From: Ascarosepion bandense
Lineage: Eukaryota; Mollusca; Cephalopoda; Sepiida; Sepiidae
Reading direction: 5' to 3'
NCBI GenBank assembly: GCA_037127315.1
Contig: JBBBDQ010001940.1
Span: forward strand, 248,001 to 312,000
Length of the DNA: 64,000 bases
Within the stretch, counting starts at the first letter, position 1, and each line of letters begins with the position of its first letter. Under the pieces are notes generated by a model that saw only the letters and a list, made by a program, of their open reading frames with translations, was not told where the DNA came from and did not search any database. This document shows, piece after piece, positions 35,183-46,280 of the stretch. Made by a program: the position numbers and the translations under genes.

Positions 35183-36470
35183 AGATATTGTTTCCTGGAA
35201 GAAGCGAGAAGGGAAATGAAGGATGTCAACAGGTCAGCCAGCTATCTATCCTCTACGTAGTTGCTTGTCTTCCTACTGAAACCACGTCACGTACGTCTAG
35301 GAGAGTAAGTCTCAGATAAAGATCAGAGCTCTTGACTTCTTGACGGCTGTAACCGAACTGCTGGTTTTCATGCGTTTTTCAGTCTTATATCGAAGTTTAA
35401 CAAAGACAATCCATCACTCTCAAGATTCCAAGTTCACAGAATTCAAACCATCCCACTCAGTTTGGGTCGGCGAATTTCCTGACCAGTATAATACGATCCA
35501 GAATTACATTTACTATCATTATCATTTTGCTACTTTTGTCTAGCCTACGCATTCTGTAACAATCGTCTCTTTGTGTCGATCATACGAGTGGATACTTTTC
35601 TATAAAGTCTTAAAAACGTATTTGAAGAATTACTCCGCTGGTAAAAGGAAATGAAAAACCTTTTTACTTTATGACCTCAATATTTCTCTTCTTATAAAGA
35701 GATAAGAAAATGCATTTCTTTTATTACCATCAGTTTCGCTACTAATATGAAGTTAAAAATTCAGTTACTTTTTTTTCTTGTGGGCATGATATACTCAGTG
35801 CAGACCAAAGACCACATTGTTTATTTTAAAGAACATTAAAAGGCTTTAACTTACTACACATCACTATAATGTCAATTAACTACATTTTTATCATAAATTT
35901 ATTCATTCTACTTTTTTTTATTACAACACTAAACACTGGCACAATATAGTAAGACCTAGTTGTAACTGCTCTCTAAATAACACGGGTGCCCATTGGAAAA
36001 CCTTTGGGTTGTACCAACAAATTACATATTAATGAAAGTCAACGCTTTTTAGACATATCAAAATATTAACTACTTACTGAAGCACTCGTCTACCCAAAGT
36101 AAGAAGTCGAGCTGGATCACACCGGGTTATAAAGACAATAGAAATTTTATACTTTAATAGAAAGCTTATAAAATTATGTCTAATACGAAACTGTTGAAGA
36201 CAAATAGGGCTGAACGTTTTCAAAATGAAACAGGACATGTATAATTGAGAAATGTTCATGTTATCTTTGTTATTGTCATTGTTCATGTACGTTAAGGTTA
36301 ATTTTCAGCGACACTAGTCATGTACAGTAACTACGTAATAGTATTCATGTGGAATAATTACATTGAATCAAATCCACATTACTCAAAACAAAGATCTTGC
36401 TGCCGAGTGTAATTTATCATCATACCCAGGACGGATAAACTAGTCTTGTTCCAGTATACCTTTTTCAATA
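35183..36470. other. Non-coding stretch
   Basis: AT-rich; no supported gene or repeat. Confidence 0.45.
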
Positions 36471-38160
36471 GCTAAAGGTTGGGCCTCTGTGTCAGGCCAG
36501 GAAGTTTTTTTCCCGCCTGAATGCATTTTGCACATATACAAATCAATCATCCGACCGTGCATTGTTGTTGTCATATCTGGTCAGGCGCTCCTGCTGTTCA
36601 TCTCAGTGTTCTCGACGGGTTTCAGAGGAGAATCTATAATGTGATTGGTCCCGACATGCCAGCTCGACTCTAGCCACTTTCTCATCGTCGGTATGTGGCT
36701 TCCCTCTGTCTCTTCTATAAATATTTTTATGGCTTCTGCGCCGACGAACTTGGGTCACTGGTGCCCACTACACAAGAATTTACTCGGGTAACCAGACTGG
36801 CAACAAGGTCTCACCCTTTTACCAAATGCAGGCGACAATTCTATTCTATCAGCTTCTTTTCTCGCGCTTCCCACCTGTGGAACTCCCTTCCATATTGTGA
36901 CACGATAACTAGGTGTATATTAAGGTGGATTTGTAAAATATGTATTTTATTATAATAGATTAAGAATAGGAAATGGTTAAGAATAGAAAAATAGTTTAAA
37001 TACATGTGTTTCGTTTAACAAAAGTGAAAAAGAAGAGGAAAAAATAAATAAATAAACGCTTTTTCTTTTATAAGGAAATTTGTGGAAGAGAAAAGTGTAT
37101 CAGATTACTGTTAAATCCTACCATTCTTCCAATAAATATTTGACTAAGTGATTTGATGTGATAAAAGATAAAGTTTAGGAAATAGATTTTTGAGTGACCA
37201 TGTCAAAAACTGTCTTTCCTGTATCTTGACTACACATTAAGAAAAGATAATAGAATTTTCCCTTTCTACATGCAATAAAAAAAAACGCCTGGTTACGGGT
37301 AAAGTGTGAGGGTTATAAAACCATCCGGCAGCCTTCACACGAAGCTTTATTAAGATAAAAAGATAAAAAAATTCCTGGAAAATACTAAGGCTAAGTGCAG
37401 ACTGGATGTCTGCGGGAAGTTTACACATCAAAGGAAGCAAAATTTAAGTACCTTGAAATTTTGGACTTACAGTCACCAATGCTTATCTTTTGTTTTAAGC
37501 CGATCGTCTAGTGGACTTCCGATTATTTCAATATAAATACAAGTGATTTTTCCGAGCAGTTCAGTTGAGTTAGTTAATTCAGCCGGGCGTGTGCTTAAAG
37601 TAGGGAAACTCCGTTCGTCTGAGTCGGTCGGTTCGGCATTTGATCTCCATTAATTAGAGTTAGAGCTGAGTATCACATCGCCTGCCCCAACTGAAAGACT
37701 AACTCAAAAATGAAATAAAGCATCGATTTAACTCATCCAAGTTGTGGAAGTTCGTTCCTTACAGTTTATCTTGTACCCCCAGCTTGAGACTTCGACTTTT
37801 TCAACAAACCCCCGGCAACATCACAGCGTGGAGAACGGCCGCCGGAGGAATTGTTCGGACCTCCACTGGGATGTTACAATATACTTGCTTTCCTGACGGC
37901 TACAACCCCCAGAAATTTAAATGCAAAGTCAATTCCCATCTCTTATCCACTTAACTCCAGCCCTTTCTACATCACCCCATGTATCTTGTTCTTTTCCTTT
38001 CTCTCTACCTTCGCAACTGTCTTCACTCCTGTTCACATCCTTCTCTTTCACCCCCTGTAGCTGGTTCGTGTTTGTCTTCACTCTCCTCCTGCCTAATACT
38101 TCAACTCTCTTATGTAACTCCCTGCACATCAATGGCAAATGATGAAATGATTTTTTAAAA
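36471..38160 (+). pseudogene. LINE 3' end, copy B, split by a solo LTR
   Basis: The left part (36471-36895) reads LTR-free LINE sequence as far as SFFSRASHLWNSLP. The right part (37883-38160) resumes at CFPDGYNPQKFKCKVNSHLL and the 3' UTR ending in GATGAAATGATTTTTTAAAA. Copy A (34971-35035) is continuous across the same point, which proves that the 983 bp between were inserted later. Confidence 0.85.
36896..37878 (+). mobile_element. Solo LTR with 4-bp target-site duplication
   Basis: It begins TGTGACACG and ends GATGTTACA, so it has TG...CA ends (orientation from TATA and poly(A) signals). ATAT flanks both sides (36892-36895 and 37879-37882). It sits inside LINE copy B. Inside are a TATA box ATATAAATAC (37531-37540) and a poly(A) signal AATAAAG (37713-37719), giving a U3-R-U5 order on the + strand. 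No internal coding region, so it is the product of LTR-LTR recombination. A TSD of 4 bp fits Ty3/gypsy or BEL/Pao. Confidence 0.85.
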
Positions 38161-38255
38161 AAAGTAATTAGTAGCATAAAAGAAAAACAAAATAGATTTT
38201 ATTTACTCTTCGTAAGTTACCAATTATAACAATATTTTTGGTGCGGAATGCGATA

Positions 38256-38510
38256 ATTAATTTTATTAATTAATTATTAACTATAACCGGAAATCTTCTA
38301 ATTTATATTATAGATCATAAGAGAACATACTAAGAGAAATTTTCCTTATTCTCAGAATATGAGCAAAGGAAAACGGAGGTGATTAATTTTATTTATTAAT
38401 TATTAACTATAACTGGAAAATCTTCTAGTTACTATTATAAGTCAGGAGAACGCACTAAAAGACATTTATCTTTATTCTCCGAGGCAGGGATGAAAAGATA
38501 ACAAATGGTA
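38256..38510 (+). repeat. 126-bp tandem duplication
   Basis: Unit 1 at 38256 and unit 2 at 38382 share ATTAATTTTATT, TAATTATTAACTATAACYGG, AAATCTTCTA, and a GAGAACRYACTAA...TTATTCTC tail. Confidence 0.85.
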
Positions 38511-39064
38511 TTTCTCTGTTGTTATTTTAAACCAGAGAAAGAAGAAGAGGAAGAAAAGAGAAATGAATTTGTTTAATGTCATAAAGTCGATTTCGGCCCA
38601 CCCAAGAAAGCTAACAATTGTCATTCTAAACCTAAAGAAAGAGATAAATTCAATTGTTATTTTTTCGCCGGGCAATTGTAAAAGCCGAAAAAGAAATTTC
38701 ACTTTTATTAATAATCATTGTATCCAATTGTCCTGCTAGCGTGAATTGTGAAAAGAATTAAGGTAACATTGGTCCCGAAATAATTTAGAAAAAGAAATAT
38801 TTTCACTGACATCAGGGTAAGACAGATAACGAAGGCATTCCTGTCGCTTGAAAATATAGGTGACTCAGAAAAAGATATTAAAAAACACAGGTGCGGAGTA
38901 ATTATTATCTGGGTAACAATGTCAACAGAATCGTGTCAGCTTGTTTTGGACTGAGTCAGTTCAAAAAGGTTGATACCTAAAATCCCCGAAATTGTTTCGT
39001 GAGAAAGAAAATTTTGAGAGAGAAAATTCGGTTAAGTCCAGCCCAGAAAGGGGGTATGGGAAGA

Positions 39065-39252
39065 TGACGTCATGATCGAGAGAAATCCCATTGGTCCTGT
39101 AAACAAGCCCCGAAAGGGGGAGACGACTAACAACTGACGTCATGGAAAGAAGACCAATCCCATTGGCTAACCCCGGCATTCTATTAGTCGCCGAGATGAG
39201 AGGTTAGACACCCAGCGTCCGTCGGCTCCACACCATGACATGGGCATAAATA
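39065..39252 (+). promoter_or_regulatory. CRE x2, CCAAT x3 and TATA promoter
   Basis: TGACGTCA lies at 39065-39072 and 39135-39142. ATTGG/CCAAT boxes lie at 39090-39094, 39154-39158 and 39162-39166. A TATA-like CATAAATA lies at 39245-39252. The two CRE-plus-CCAAT cassettes are spaced about 70 bp apart and look duplicated (both followed by AATCCCATTGG). Transcription would start near 39275 on the + strand. Confidence 0.5.
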
Positions 39253-39373
39253 CAGGGTCCCGAGGGACCAAAATCAGTTGGCGTGGAGAAAGTTCCAGTT
39301 AAGTTCCAGCGGCGGTTCGAGGCAGTTGAAGTTCAGTCCCAGTTACCGGATTAGAAATGTAACGACGGAGAAA

Positions 39374-39840
39374 GGCGCCATGTTGTTGGGCGCCAACCAC
39401 AGAGCTTGCCGGCCAACCTGAGTTAAAGACAGAAGAGAAGTGATTTTGCAGACAAAGTTTTTGAGATCGACAACTGAATGCCGACGAAGATAGGCGCCAT
39501 GTTGTTGGGCGCCAACTGCAGAAGCCTGATACCGGCCAACCAGAGTTAAAGACAGACAAGAAGAGAATTTGCAGACTAAGTTTTTGAGATCGACAACTGA
39601 ATGCAGTTTTCAGTTGCAGTTGGAGAGTTGCAGCTCGAGTGGCAGTGAGTTCGAGTTCCCGGCCCAGAGACGTAATGACCAAAGACAGTTCCCAGTTGAA
39701 GAAGTAAAGAAACAGAGAAATGATTGCCGTGCCGTTGGGTGCCGACCGTAGAGAAGCCTGTTGCCAATCAACCAACCAGAGTTAAGAGGCAAACAAGAAA
39801 AGAATTTGCAGAGAAGTTTGAAATTGCTAACTGAAAGAGA
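39374..39840 (+). repeat. GC-rich degenerate tandem repeat
   Basis: GGCGCCATGTTGTTGGGCGCC-type units occur at 39374 and 39493 (119 bp apart), with a diverged one at 39726. Each is followed by GAAGCCTG/GCTTGCC, CCAACCAGAGTTAAAGACAG, GAATTTGCAGA and TTGAGATCGACAACTGAA. The overlapping ORFs are by-products. Confidence 0.8.
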
Positions 39841-40280
39841 GTAAACCAGTACTTCGGCAATTTTCGTAACATTCCGGAAAACAAGCAACAAGTTGACTAG
39901 ACTTATAACGAACTTAGAACTCTGTTCGGAGCAGCAAGCTGTGGCCAGCCAGATTTCTCGTTATTACTTAGGAGAATAATTCGATTTACTTAAGAAACGT
40001 CCGTTCCGTTACCAGTTTGATAGAAGCAGGGATTGGGAATTATTCAAGAGACTATTGTGTATGATCTGTATATAAAGACATTATTTCACAACACTTCAGA
40101 TGTCGGTTCACTCATTTTTTTTTTTTTCGTGTGTGTGCTATATTTCTTTCTTTTATTACTTAATTGTGTGCACGCTTCCCGGTTTGGTTTAGTTCGGCAG
40201 AGAGAAAGCTAGTGGAGAACTCACCTGACTACCTTGTGATTAATCAACACAACGTGGGACAAGGGAGAACACCGTAACAG

Positions 40281-40411
40281 AGTCAATCTACGACCAGCTA
40301 TCTGGATCGAAACCAACAGCGACCGGCCAGTGGCATATAATATTTTGTAGAAATACATATTTTTTCGGGAAAATTGTTCTGTGAATTGCGTCATCAAAAG
40401 TACACAAATTA

Positions 40412-40448
<37 letters not shown>

Positions 40449-41690
40449 GAGAATTTATAGTTTTATACTGAACGGTTACAAACTGAATTTGTAGTATTAT
40501 TCCAAATTTAATGCTTAAAATAAGATTCCAAATAAGATTAAAAAATGGCAGATGTAATAGAAAACCTATCAGTGTAGTGGTGACATATTTTGCGTTGCGT
40601 CATCAACGTTTGAAAAAACATTGAAAGCAAATAGCATTAGAGAGCTAAATTAGAATTTTGACTGAGTAAAAACTTGAAAGTTAAAGAAGTAAATTAGAAC
40701 TAATAACGTTTATATCGGTTTAATAGTGATGGGGGAGATATTTGGATGTCTTTGTGAGAGAGAGATAGTGTATAGTATTGTGGTCGCATAAGATATTTTC
40801 TCAAACAGAAAATAGGAATGTTACTGTAAATATTGTACATATAAAAACATTTTATTGCCTTAGCAGGCTAAATAGGAAGAATATAAAAAGAGGCAAATAT
40901 AAATGTGTAAATAGAGTTGACTTTATTCATATGTAAGGTATGTGTAAAGTTCTATTTTGAAGATGTTTAGAAACTTACAGTAGAGAAGAGTTTCTTTTCA
41001 GCCTGGTAGTTATCAGCTTAGAGCATTTTTGTGCAGTTTTGTGCACTGCAAAAATAGTGAACTTTATATAATGTGCTTTTCACGGATTTGGACAAAAGAG
41101 AAAACACAGAAGGACGTCAAATTCGATAATTTTTCATCCTTTAATCGTCAGTTGTGGTTAGTTTAATTTGTAACATATATAAATGTAGGTAGAAAAAAAT
41201 GCTTATAAGATAGTGATGGACGCAAAGTACTGCCCGTGAGACTCTCCCATTCCGCTCCCGGTTAAGATTTCCGAGGTAGCACGCAACGACCCGACAAGAT
41301 AGTAGTGAATTTCTTGAGAAATACTATCGTAGTCGCATTCTACATGGCAAAGAGAAAAACTATTTTAACAAAATATTGTTCTAAAGGAACAGAATAAATA
41401 TTTGAATAGAAATATGAACTTTTTATGAAATTTCTCACATTTTAGATTTAATATAAATTATTGCAATAAAGAATGGTTTCATTGAGTGATTCGTTTTTTA
41501 CGTCTTATCAACATTTTGCAGGTTATCTAAAGCCAGAAAACATTTTTAGATTGTAAGAATTTCCTTTTTTTTGTGTGTGTGTGGGGGGGTAATAGTAATT
41601 TAGTGATACAAGTTTTACTAATTAACCTATAGCTGGGAGAAAAGAGGGAGGGAATTCCGAAACATTATTCATTATACCACCCACACGTTC
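40281..41690. other. Non-coding stretch
   Basis: Holds a (TAA)n microsatellite at about 40412-40445 and otherwise AT-rich DNA. No supported gene. Confidence 0.5.
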
Positions 41691-41693
41691 AAA

Positions 41694-41811
41694 ACTTACA
41701 ACACCTGGTACTCCCAAGTGGTCACCCATCTAGGTACTGACCAGGGTCGACATTGTTTAACTCAGGTGAACGTACGAAACCGATGTTTCAGCGTGATATG
41801 GGCCGTAAGCC
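41694..41811 (-). pseudogene. 5S rRNA pseudogene or 5S-derived repeat
   Basis: On the - strand it reads GCTTACGGCCCATATCACGC at the 5' end. GAGTTAAACAATGTCGACC, GGTCAGTACCTAGATGGGTG and ACCACTTGGGAGTACCAGGT follow, close to metazoan 5S rRNA including the internal control region. Several substitutions in conserved stems (for example TCGACCCTGG for TCGGGCCCGG) argue against function. A (TTTA)n tract lies immediately upstream of its 5' end. Confidence 0.85.
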
Positions 41812-41812
41812 C

Positions 41813-41846
41813 AAAAATAAATAAATAAATAAATAAATAAATAAAA
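41813..41846. repeat. (AAAT)n microsatellite
   Basis: About eight AAAT units directly abutting the 5S pseudogene. Confidence 0.9.
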
Positions 41847-42114
41847 TAAGAAAAGAATAGTTAACTTTTTATTTTGATATTTGCATTTTCGGTTTCATAG
41901 ATCCTCAATTCTTGGAACATGGAAGTGGGAGGGTGATATTTAATTACGTTTAGTGAGATGTTTCATATACTGGCCGTGTTTTTGTTACTATAACCGTTAA
42001 CCCATTATCACACTAAATTGGGTCGCCCGATATACAATGTTGAATAATCATGGAAAATAAGATCTACCCTGAAAAAATGAATATACTTGTTTATTAAGCA
42101 TAAGATAGATGTGC
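41847..42114. other. Non-coding stretch
   Basis: Nothing recognised. Confidence 0.4.
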
Positions 42115-42207
42115 CTACAATTGTGAAGCACTCCGTGAAGATCGAACTCACTACTCATTAACAACGAACTGCGAGATTAGATTACTAACTACTACAACAC
42201 GACAGAA
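42115..42207 (-). pseudogene. tRNA-like pseudogene or SINE head
   Basis: On the - strand GTTGTAGTAGTTAGTAATC resembles box A and GAGTTCGATCTTC resembles box B (GTTCGATYC), about 40 nt apart. It ends in a partial acceptor-like stretch. No clean cloverleaf can be drawn. It lies back to back with the SINE at 42213. Confidence 0.45.
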
Positions 42208-42212
42208 TGTGC

Positions 42213-42482
42213 GTTGTGGTGCAGTAGATAACGGCTTGGAACGAGAAATCGGAGAGCTGAGTTCGAATTTCAGTAGAAATCGTTGCATTCACTAACACGC
42301 AAGTACCTTTTTTGAGGAAGGTATTAATCCGTCTCTTCTCCCTATGGGTTAAATCGCCTTGGTTGACAACCGGTCTACCGCAGAAAGTAATGGCAACCTA
42401 CTCCGGGAAAGTTTTCTGCCCAATCTCTTTCGAGACATGATCACCCCAAGCACGTATTACGTATGGCACTTAACTGACTAAC
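42213..42482 (+). mobile_element. tRNA-derived SINE, family 1
   Basis: Head TTGTGGTGCAGTAGATAACG, box B GAGTTCGAATTT (42259-42270), body GGTATTAATCCGTCTC and GGTCTACCGCAGAAAGTAAT, tail TTTCGAGACATGATCACCCC and CTTAACTGACTAAC. Same order as the copy at 10891-11190, with a few substitutions. Confidence 0.85.
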
Positions 42483-44151
42483 ATCACGACAATGCACCCA
42501 TGAAGAGTTAAAATATTGTTCGAGTGAGAAACTATTGGGTTTTTTAAGGTTCCCTTTCGAATGAATACCTCCTAGTTGACCTCTTAGTTTGATGTATTCC
42601 TAAATAGGGCTAATGTTGAGGAGAATGGACTATTTTTGGCATCTTATCCCATGTACAAGAAGCACTCCCGCTTTAAACTCGGCTTTGCTCTATGTTCAGT
42701 TCGGATGGGTGCACAGGTAAATCCAACACCCCCAGCTTTTTTATTATTATATATTAAAAATAAGTAGAGCAGACAGGTGTATCAAAACACTTTTCCCCAC
42801 CATTCGTGATTTGGGGTGTGCTTGAATGTGGGTGCGATTATTTTTATTTTATTATATTTTTATTTTTATTTTTTTGAGTCCTGCATTATTTTCCCCCAGT
42901 TAAGATATTTCTACCGCAGTTAGGATTTGGAACAGGGGGTTTCTATTACTAATACTGTTGTTTTTTTTTCTGTAAATAAATGCATTGTTAAATACTCATT
43001 GGGGTTTAAATCTTAAGTTCATATCATCATTTCTCCACACACAACAATTGTAGATATGGGGACTAGTTAAAAATTAATGGATAATTTATATTATGGCGAC
43101 TGTAGTAAAAATGACGAGTATAAAAATTTAATGTTTTGAACAAATATTATCGAATATTATCACTGATTGTGGTTAGCTAAGTTAAATGTTAGGACAGATC
43201 ATCATCAGCTCTTCCCAGTAACCCAGTGTTTTAGGCTTGTGTCATATTTTATGCATTTTTATATAAATATTCAAAACGGCCTACTCACGAAGAAGAAGAA
43301 TAACAAGAAGAAGAACAACAACAACAATAACAAGAGGTATTCAACCCCTGAATAGGTGGGGGGATGATGAGATTTACTCCAAATTTTGATAGTACTATTT
43401 ATTTGCCCTGTCATCGCATCTGTATTGTTATCAAGAAGTGTATATGCTAAGTGATATTTTATAATGTAAATTAAATATTTTGGCCAATGAAAAGATAATA
43501 AATAGTAGAGAAATGTGTTCAGTTAACAATAGTGAATGACCAGTCTAGCATTGGGCTTTTTGTGACACATTATTGTATGAAATTAATATCATGCGATAAT
43601 AAAAACCAAACAGTTAATAACAGCACGAAATGACAAAAGTTATGGGTGTGGACTCTAGCTATTAACGTGCAAGCAAGCGTAGACAGTAAAGGTGACACAC
43701 AAAAAAATAAATATCAGTTACTGAAGTTTACCTGCTTCAGTCGGACTAGCAACGACAAACAAGTCGAACGAGCTGAAAGACGCGCGAAGCTCTAACAATG
43801 ATCATTTTCGTGAAAAACTGAGGAATACGTTTTTCTTTATATACCTTTTCTCGGATAGTGTCAAGCAAAAGGTATTTTAGTATTGTACAGTGTGAACGGA
43901 AATATACTTTTTTTTTAATAACAAAAGAAAAATGTTAAGGCTGTAACAAAATAATTACAATAAATCCCATACTGTTGTGTTGAAAAAGAAGTAAAGCAAA
44001 AACACGTCGCCATTTTTTTCGTTAGGACTGACGGAAAAACATTTCAAACGGCAACATTTTGAAATATCAGGATTTAAAAAAAAAAAGAAAAAAGGAGAAG
44101 CAAGTGAAATGCAATAGCTCTTTTTAATATTTAATTTTTTTTTTTTTCCTA
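42483..44151. other. Upstream region of the CD225 gene
   Basis: Contains AAG/AAC-rich simple sequence (43290-43335). A CpG-bearing patch lies at about 43720-43800 (AAGACGCGCGAAGC), with a TATA-like TTTATATACC near 43836. It could hold the promoter and 5' UTR of the gene at 44152, but no transcript start can be proven. Confidence 0.4.
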
Positions 44152-45123
44152 ATGGCTGATTTACCAAATTATCGGGAAGTAAGTACCAACGAAAACTGTA
44201 AACATGAAACACAGTCAGCAAACGAACTTCAAAGAGAACAACTGACCGAAACTCAGCCTGACAGCAACCGAATGGAAGGCAGTGACCAAAATGTAATGAC
44301 TAGATCTGAAATAGTGAGTAATCCTAATTATCTTAATATTGAACACACGTCAGTTGACGACAAATCGATCTTAACTGACAACCGATCACCAAGCCCAGTT
44401 TCTCCTGAAACTGTTTCAGTGTCAGAAAGTATTCACCAGAAACCGCACAAAGATCTGATACTCACAGTATCCCAAGGAAGCCATGTATCTATTCCCATTG
44501 ACGGAGAACAAAGGCCAATTGTGAGAGTAAAATCAATCACCACACAAGGAGGCCGTGTAATCCGTAATATCAGCATGAATAACAGCGTTAAATATAACAT
44601 TTCTTCTGCGTACGAGAAGCATTCGACAGATTTTTCCAGTTATAACAACGTATTTCGCTCCGGTTCAATTAAACAAGTTGACCGTCCGAAACCATCGCTG
44701 AGAAGAGATGGCCAAGTACGTCGTACGTCACGGCATGAACGGATGAACTCTGACAGATCGATGTCCACTTCATCAGAAGATAGAGTCATTAATGGCAATT
44801 CTTCGAAACTCTTCCATCAGGTATCAACCGACTCTTGTACATCAGTCACATCTAACACACAACTTGTAACAAACCCTTATAATGTTTTCAATCACAAAAT
44901 CAATTCTGCAGTCTGGTGTCCATGCTTTTTCTTTTTCTGTTTCTGCTGTTGTTTGCCTGCCTTCCGGTTTATGAACCGTTCGGATATACTCTTTAATGAA
45001 GGCGAATACAACAAAGCAAGAACCTATGCTAGAATTTCTACTGTTCTTTTTCTTATAGGCATATTGCTTTCCATTGTTATTCTGTCAGCTATCTTTACAC
45101 TTATCATTATCTTCGCTGTATAA
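44152..45123 (+). CDS. CD225/dispanin-family membrane protein (IFITM/SYNDIG/PRRT-like)
   Basis: One uninterrupted 323-codon frame. Residues 1-240 are polar and probably disordered, rich in Ser/Asn/Thr, with a basic stretch around 180-205 (RPKPSLRRDGQVRRTSRHER). The CD225 domain follows: NPYNVFNHKINSAVWCPCFF, a first hydrophobic membrane-associated segment with a cysteine cluster (Cys 256, 258, 263, 265-267, likely palmitoylation sites). A cytosolic loop with FNEGEYNKARTYARIS matches the family's G-x-Y-x-x-A-x-x-x-S pattern. A single C-terminal transmembrane helix (about 296-320) ends in FAV. Family members act in membrane trafficking, synapse organisation or restriction of virus entry; which applies here cannot be told. 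The ATG follows a T-rich tract; MEGSDQ at residue 41 is an alternative start. The coding region has no intron, although IFITM-type genes usually have one in the domain. Poly(A) signals are diffuse. Confidence 0.85.
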   Translation: MADLPNYREVSTNENCKHETQSANELQREQLTETQPDSNRMEGSDQNVMTRSEIVSNPNYLNIEHTSVDDKSILTDNRSPSPVSPETVSVSESIHQKPHKDLILTVSQGSHVSIPIDGEQRPIVRVKSITTQGGRVIRNISMNNSVKYNISSAYEKHSTDFSSYNNVFRSGSIKQVDRPKPSLRRDGQVRRTSRHERMNSDRSMSTSSEDRVINGNSSKLFHQVSTDSCTSVTSNTQLVTNPYNVFNHKINSAVWCPCFFFFCFCCCLPAFRFMNRSDILFNEGEYNKARTYARISTVLFLIGILLSIVILSAIFTLIIIFAV

Positions 45124-46164
45124 AAATATCTGTTACTGATATTGGGACAGAACATTTGTTAATAGACGGACGTAAGTGTATTGTCATTATTATGAACATA
45201 CTCATGGCATGGATCTTATTGACATGACCTTTCATGATACCAACAGTAATTGATATTGTTTTTACACTTACCTATTTTTATTTGTTTTGGTCTTTCCTTT
45301 TCTGCAATTCTATATAGAATATAAAACTTTATTATCATCATAAATGTCTGGTTATAGAATGTTTTTATCTTCTGAAAGGTGTGTAACCAAAACAAAATCT
45401 TAAAGCCATGCCTTTAGCCCTTTTTAAATAATTTCCCACAAAGTCAGTATTCACTATTCAATTTGTTTAATTCTCCCTTCACATATTCTTAAGATTTCAT
45501 AGTTTTGGGAACGGAAGACTAGATTGGAAAAAAAAAGTAATTGCACCTCTATAAAATCATGAGTCGTTAAACTTTGCTATTTTGTATGAGATTGAAATAT
45601 TGCTTACAAGAAAAGCATGTTTCAGATGCAAATTTAATTGGTTAATGTAAGTTTTGATATTCTGTTACTTCTTGTGACTGTATAATAATTCAAGAGGCAA
45701 TAATACTGATTCCAGTTTCTACCATGCGTCTACATTGACTAGACATCAAATAAACCAACATAATGTAAAACTGACAACAATCCAGTAAACATTAAACTAG
45801 TAACCATGAAACATAAAAAAATTCATCATGTTTTTGTTTTTAAACCGGAAAATGTATATTAATATGATTGAAATGATTGGCTTCCTTTCTCCCTTCACAT
45901 ATTATTATTATTTCATAGTTTTGGGAGCGGAAGACTAGATTGGAAAAAAAAATAATTGCACCTCTATAAAATCATGGGTCGTTAAACTTTGATATTTTGT
46001 ATGAGATTCTGACACTTCTAGGACTTCTTTTTTCTTCCTTTTTATTTTTTATTTTTTTATTTTTTTTATTTTTTGCAGTGTACGTTATGAAAGATGATCA
46101 CTAAGTAAGTAAGCAAGCAAGCTTATTATAGTATCTTATATTATTTAATTCCGAGCTTCCTTCT
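45124..46164. other. 3' flank or 3' UTR of the CD225 gene
   Basis: AT-rich. Contains the duplicated segments 45473-45593 and 45889-46008 and an imperfect T/A-rich tract at 46020-46075. The weak AATATAAAAC near 45318 is a possible poly(A) signal. Confidence 0.45.
45473..46008 (+). repeat. Direct duplication of about 120 bp, copies 416 bp apart
   Basis: Copies at 45473-45593 and 45889-46008 share CTCCCTTCACATATT, ATTTCATAGTTTTGGGA, CGGAAGACTAGATTGGAAAA, TAATTGCACCTCTATAAAAT, CATGRGTCGTTAAACTTTG and ATTTTGTATGAGATT with only a few differences. This means a recent duplication or a young dispersed repeat. Confidence 0.9.
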
Positions 46165-46280
46165 AAACTGGTTAACAACCAAAACTAAAGATAGCAGTCT
46201 ACCTTGCTATTTATTTAACCTATAGCTGAAGAGAGAAGAGATGGGTATTTTCACGAAAATGAATGTAAAGAACTCGACTT
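46165..46280 (-). mobile_element. SINE family 1 fragment
   Basis: GGTTAACAACC, AGTCTACCTTGCTATTTATT and TAACCTATAGCTGAAGAG with GGGTATTTTCACG follow the central order of family 1 in reverse orientation. Head and tail are missing. Confidence 0.55.

Larger units (their letters stand above)
38240..40280 (+). repeat. Large LTR-like or promoter-like block
   Basis: The order suggests one long LTR. First come upstream tandem repeats (38256), then a CRE/CCAAT/TATA promoter (39065-39252). A GC-rich transcribed-type segment with internal tandem repeats (39374-39840) follows, then TATAAAGACATTATTTC near 40072, and a possible end at CCGTAACA (40270-40277). A possible primer-binding-like TGGCATATAATA follows near 40332. 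Neither end is proven and no second copy is in the window. The alternative is a genuine host promoter with a non-coding first exon. Confidence 0.4.

Noticed and set aside
39299..39891. Overlapping ORFs on both strands, up to 158 codons.
   Set aside because: They follow the GC-rich tandem repeats, where stops are rarer; no conserved domain, and several frames are open at once.
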